NCBI GenBank assembly: GCA_029254215.1
Contig: JAQWYA010000020.1
Span: forward strand, 1 to 55,039
Direction of reading: 5' to 3'
DNA from: Pseudorhodobacter sp.
Lineage (GTDB): Bacteria > Pseudomonadota > Alphaproteobacteria > Rhodobacterales > Rhodobacteraceae
Length of the DNA: 55,039 bases
The translations under genes were made by a program, and so were the position numbers. Below the pieces are notes generated by a model. That model was not told the origin of the DNA. It did not search any database and saw only the letters and a program-made list of their open reading frames with translations. Positions 53,458 through 55,039 of the stretch are shown here, piece by piece; positions within the stretch are counted from its first letter, which is position 1, and each line of letters opens with the position of its first letter.

Positions 53458-53478
53458 TTGTCGCTTGAACGAGGACAA
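53458..53478 (+). promoter_or_regulatory. Hairpin covering the hsp20 ribosome binding site, possible RNA thermometer
   Basis: TTGTC (53458-53462) can pair with GACAA (53474-53478) and CTT (53464-53466) with GAG (53471-53473), with one bulged G and a GAAC loop. This buries GAGGA, the ribosome binding site 9 bases before the ATG. Small heat-shock genes in alphaproteobacteria often use such thermosensors (ROSE type). The match here is to the principle, not to the ROSE consensus. Confidence 0.45.
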
Positions 53479-53484
53479 ACCCGA

Positions 53485-53898
53485 ATGACAAAGCTGAGTT
53501 TTGGGGCGCATCCCCATCTGCTGGGGTTCGAACAGCTGGAACGGCTGGTCGAACGAACCGCAAAAACCGCCGGAGAGGGCTATCCCCCTTTCAACATCGA
53601 GGCGGTATCGGACAATGAATATCGGATTACGCTGGCCGTTGCGGGCTTTGCCGATGATGATCTGAGCATCACGGTCGAAAATCGCCAATTGGTCGTGCGG
53701 GGGCGGCAGCCCGAAGACGCGGGCGAGCGGGTGTTTTTGCACCGCGGGATCGCCTCGCGCGCCTTTCAGCGGTCTTTCGTGATGGCCGAAGGGGTGGAGG
53801 TTGCCCGCGCCGGGCTGGAACACGGCCTGTTGCATATCGAATTGCGCCGCTCGGTCCCCGAGACCGTGGTGCAAACCATTCCGATCGACCGCAGATAA
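53485..53898 (+). CDS. Small heat-shock protein Hsp20
   Basis: 137 residues, alpha-crystallin domain. The core runs from about residue 33 (P-P-F-N-I-E-A-V) to 125, including the G-I-A-S-R-A-F-Q-R-S-F and G-L-L-H-I-E-L segments. ATP-independent holdase that binds unfolding proteins. Its promoter is heat-shock type. The DUF1150 gene follows after 11 bases, as is usual in alphaproteobacteria. Confidence 0.93.
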   Translation: MTKLSFGAHPHLLGFEQLERLVERTAKTAGEGYPPFNIEAVSDNEYRITLAVAGFADDDLSITVENRQLVVRGRQPEDAGERVFLHRGIASRAFQRSFVMAEGVEVARAGLEHGLLHIELRRSVPETVVQTIPIDRR

Positions 53899-53909
53899 GG
53901 AGGCTGACC

Positions 53910-54140
53910 ATGAACACACCGTATAAAGCCGTGCCCAAGGGCAATGACCGGATCGTCTACGTCCGCTCCGTTCTGGTGGCGGATCTGCCCGAGGAATTGC
54001 AGCATCAGGCGGAGGGGCATGAAAAGCTTTACGCCGTGCATCGCGGCGGGGATGGAGAGCGTCTGGCCCTTGTGGCCGACCGGGCGCTGGCCTTTTCGCT
54101 GGCGCGTCAGAATGATCTGGCCCCTGTCAACGTCCACTGA
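53910..54140 (+). CDS. DUF1150 family protein
   Basis: 76 residues with Y-V-R-S-V-L-V-A-D-L-P-E near 17 and L-A-L-V-A-D-R-A-L-A-F-S-L-A-R near the C-terminus, the DUF1150 pattern. Function unknown; co-transcribed with Hsp20. The start codon at 53910 has AAGGAGG 6 bases upstream, one of the strongest ribosome binding sites in the window. Confidence 0.88.
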   Translation: MNTPYKAVPKGNDRIVYVRSVLVADLPEELQHQAEGHEKLYAVHRGGDGERLALVADRALAFSLARQNDLAPVNVH

Positions 54141-54166
54141 CGGCTGACGGACGATCCTGCGTTCAA

Positions 54167-54195
54167 GGTCGCCCGTCAAAACGGGTGGCCTTTTT
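54167..54195 (+). terminator. Intrinsic terminator, first of a tandem pair
   Basis: A 10-bp stem (54167-54176 with 54181-54190, two wobbles) with a CAAA loop is followed by TTTTT. It lies 26 bases after the DUF1150 stop. Confidence 0.88.
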
Positions 54196-54209
54196 CATAT
54201 CAGAGCTTG

Positions 54210-54238
54210 GGCCACCCTTCAAAACGGGTGGTCTTTTT
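54210..54238 (+). terminator. Intrinsic terminator, second of a tandem pair
   Basis: An 8-bp stem (54210-54217 with 54226-54233, one wobble) is followed by TTTTT. Its right half repeats the first terminator: TCAAAACGGGTGG then YCTTTTTCAT at 54176-54198 and 54219-54241, 22 of 23 bases identical, 43 bases apart. A third partial copy, AAAACGGGTGG, is at 54320-54330. Confidence 0.82.
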
Positions 54239-54350
54239 CATGCGGGGGGTGGTTTCGGGGCAGGGGCAGAATTCCTTTGCCTCGCAGCCCTTGGCCTGTA
54301 CCCTGAACGGGGGGGCCCGAAAACGGGTGGACCTGAAAGGGAGGAAAAGA

Positions 54351-54782
54351 ATGAAACGGATTTTTGTGATACTCGCCTTGGCCTTGATGCCCTTCATGGC
54401 GCAGGCCGAAGGGGTGATGCACCGGGTTGCCATTCATGTGGATGAAAACGACCCGCAACTGATGAACATGGCGCTGAACAATGCCCAGAACGTCGCCGCC
54501 TATTACGCCTCGGTCGGGGATGAGGTGGAGATCGAGCTAGTCGCCTACGGGCCGGGGCTGAACATGTTTGTGGAGGGCAAAAGCCCGGTCGCGGATCGTT
54601 TGTCGGCCCTGACGCTGGAACTGCCGAAGCTGACCCTGTCGGCCTGTGGCAACACCCATGCGGCGATGAAGAAGAAAGCGGGGGGCGATGTGCCGCTTTT
54701 GTCGGACGTGGGGGTCGTGCCATCCGGCGTCGTGCGCCTGATTGAGCTGCAAGAACAAGGCTTTGCCTATATCCGGCCCTGA
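54351..54782 (+). CDS. Periplasmic DsrE-like protein
   Basis: 143 residues. A signal peptide (MKRIFVILALALMPFMAQA) ends near residue 19. The mature part resembles the DsrE/DsrF fold: H-R-V-A-I-H-V-D-E-N-D, N-M-A-L-N-N-A-Q-N, E-L-V-A-Y-G-P-G-L, and a single Cys in S-A-C-G-N-T. DsrE-like proteins handle sulfur in the cytoplasm; exported single-domain forms are common but not understood. GGGAGG precedes ATG 54351. Whether it relates to the YeeE/YedE transporter is unknown. Confidence 0.8.
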   Translation: MKRIFVILALALMPFMAQAEGVMHRVAIHVDENDPQLMNMALNNAQNVAAYYASVGDEVEIELVAYGPGLNMFVEGKSPVADRLSALTLELPKLTLSACGNTHAAMKKKAGGDVPLLSDVGVVPSGVVRLIELQEQGFAYIRP

Positions 54783-54806
54783 TTGCGGCTAGGGCGGGCC
54801 AAAGGC

Positions 54807-54843
54807 AAAACCCCCGGTCCTTGGGTAAGGGCCGCGGGTTTTT
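54807..54843. terminator. Bidirectional terminator between the DsrE-like gene and trxB
   Basis: Arms AAAACCC (54807-54813) with GGGTTTT (54836-54842) and CGGTCCTT with AAGGGCCG inside, separated by one C-C mismatch, loop GGGT. A T run follows on both strands, serving the two convergent genes. Confidence 0.88.
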
Positions 54844-54845
54844 CG

Positions 54846-55039
<194 letters not shown>

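Overview
The window is about 55 kb of ordinary high-GC chromosome. It most resembles an alphaproteobacterium of the Rhodobacterales (Rhodobacter/Paracoccus-like group). This is judged from the gene content and order (ruvCAB, ybgC-tolQRAB-pal-cpoB, tilS and ftsH in one run; phosphatidylcholine synthase; Hsp20 followed by DUF1150; DUF484 next to xerC; Lhr-like helicase with PdeM) and from protein style. No database search was possible. I see no tRNA or rRNA genes, CRISPR array, insertion sequence or prophage. Both edges cut genes: a 7-codon tail at the left and the 3' end of trxB at the right.

Layout. 1-6774 (+) is a signalling and transport operon: end of a small upstream protein, a sodium/solute symporter, a cNMP-binding/CBS/nucleotidyltransferase protein, a small membrane protein, a stand-alone response regulator, and a membrane sensor fused to a DnaQ-type exonuclease. 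6771-13824 carries truA (-), then a YcjX/YcjF-like pair, ileS and an ogt-like methyltransferase (+). 13829-16982 (-) holds fsa, DUF484, xerC and pcs. 17064-22835 holds priA, a YeeE/YedE transporter (-), a flavin oxidoreductase and prmA. 22914-27230 has small proteins and ruvCAB. 27506-36441 is the long envelope block ybgC-tolQRAB-pal-cpoB-tilS-ftsH. 36601-41256 has a Tam-like methyltransferase, a MOSC protein, fhs, a PchB/chorismate-mutase-like gene and folD. 41292-48177 has pdeM and its helicase (-), a YmdB-like phosphoesterase, an SLC13 permease and a YebC protein. 48433-52042 has a HupE-like permease divergent from a DUF4198 protein, and argP divergent from a LysE/ArgO exporter. 52158-55039 has a lone rfbA, a YdcH-type protein, hsp20-DUF1150, a periplasmic DsrE-like protein and trxB.

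The least ordinary part is the left operon. Its sensor has a PAS-like region and a histidine-kinase dimerisation segment in which the phospho-accepting His appears to be Asp. It ends in an intact DEDDh exonuclease domain. It sits beside a response regulator and a GlnD-like nucleotidyltransferase with cyclic-nucleotide and CBS sensor domains. This looks like a signalling module attached to solute uptake whose chemistry is not known to me.

Other points worth attention: a heat-shock promoter and possible RNA thermometer before hsp20; a 20-bp intergenic motif found twice, 38 kb apart and inverted; a cluster of triloop hairpins after yebC; a tandemly duplicated terminator; a 26-codon membrane microprotein gene with a good ribosome binding site; and several convergent gene pairs whose stop codons overlap or touch.
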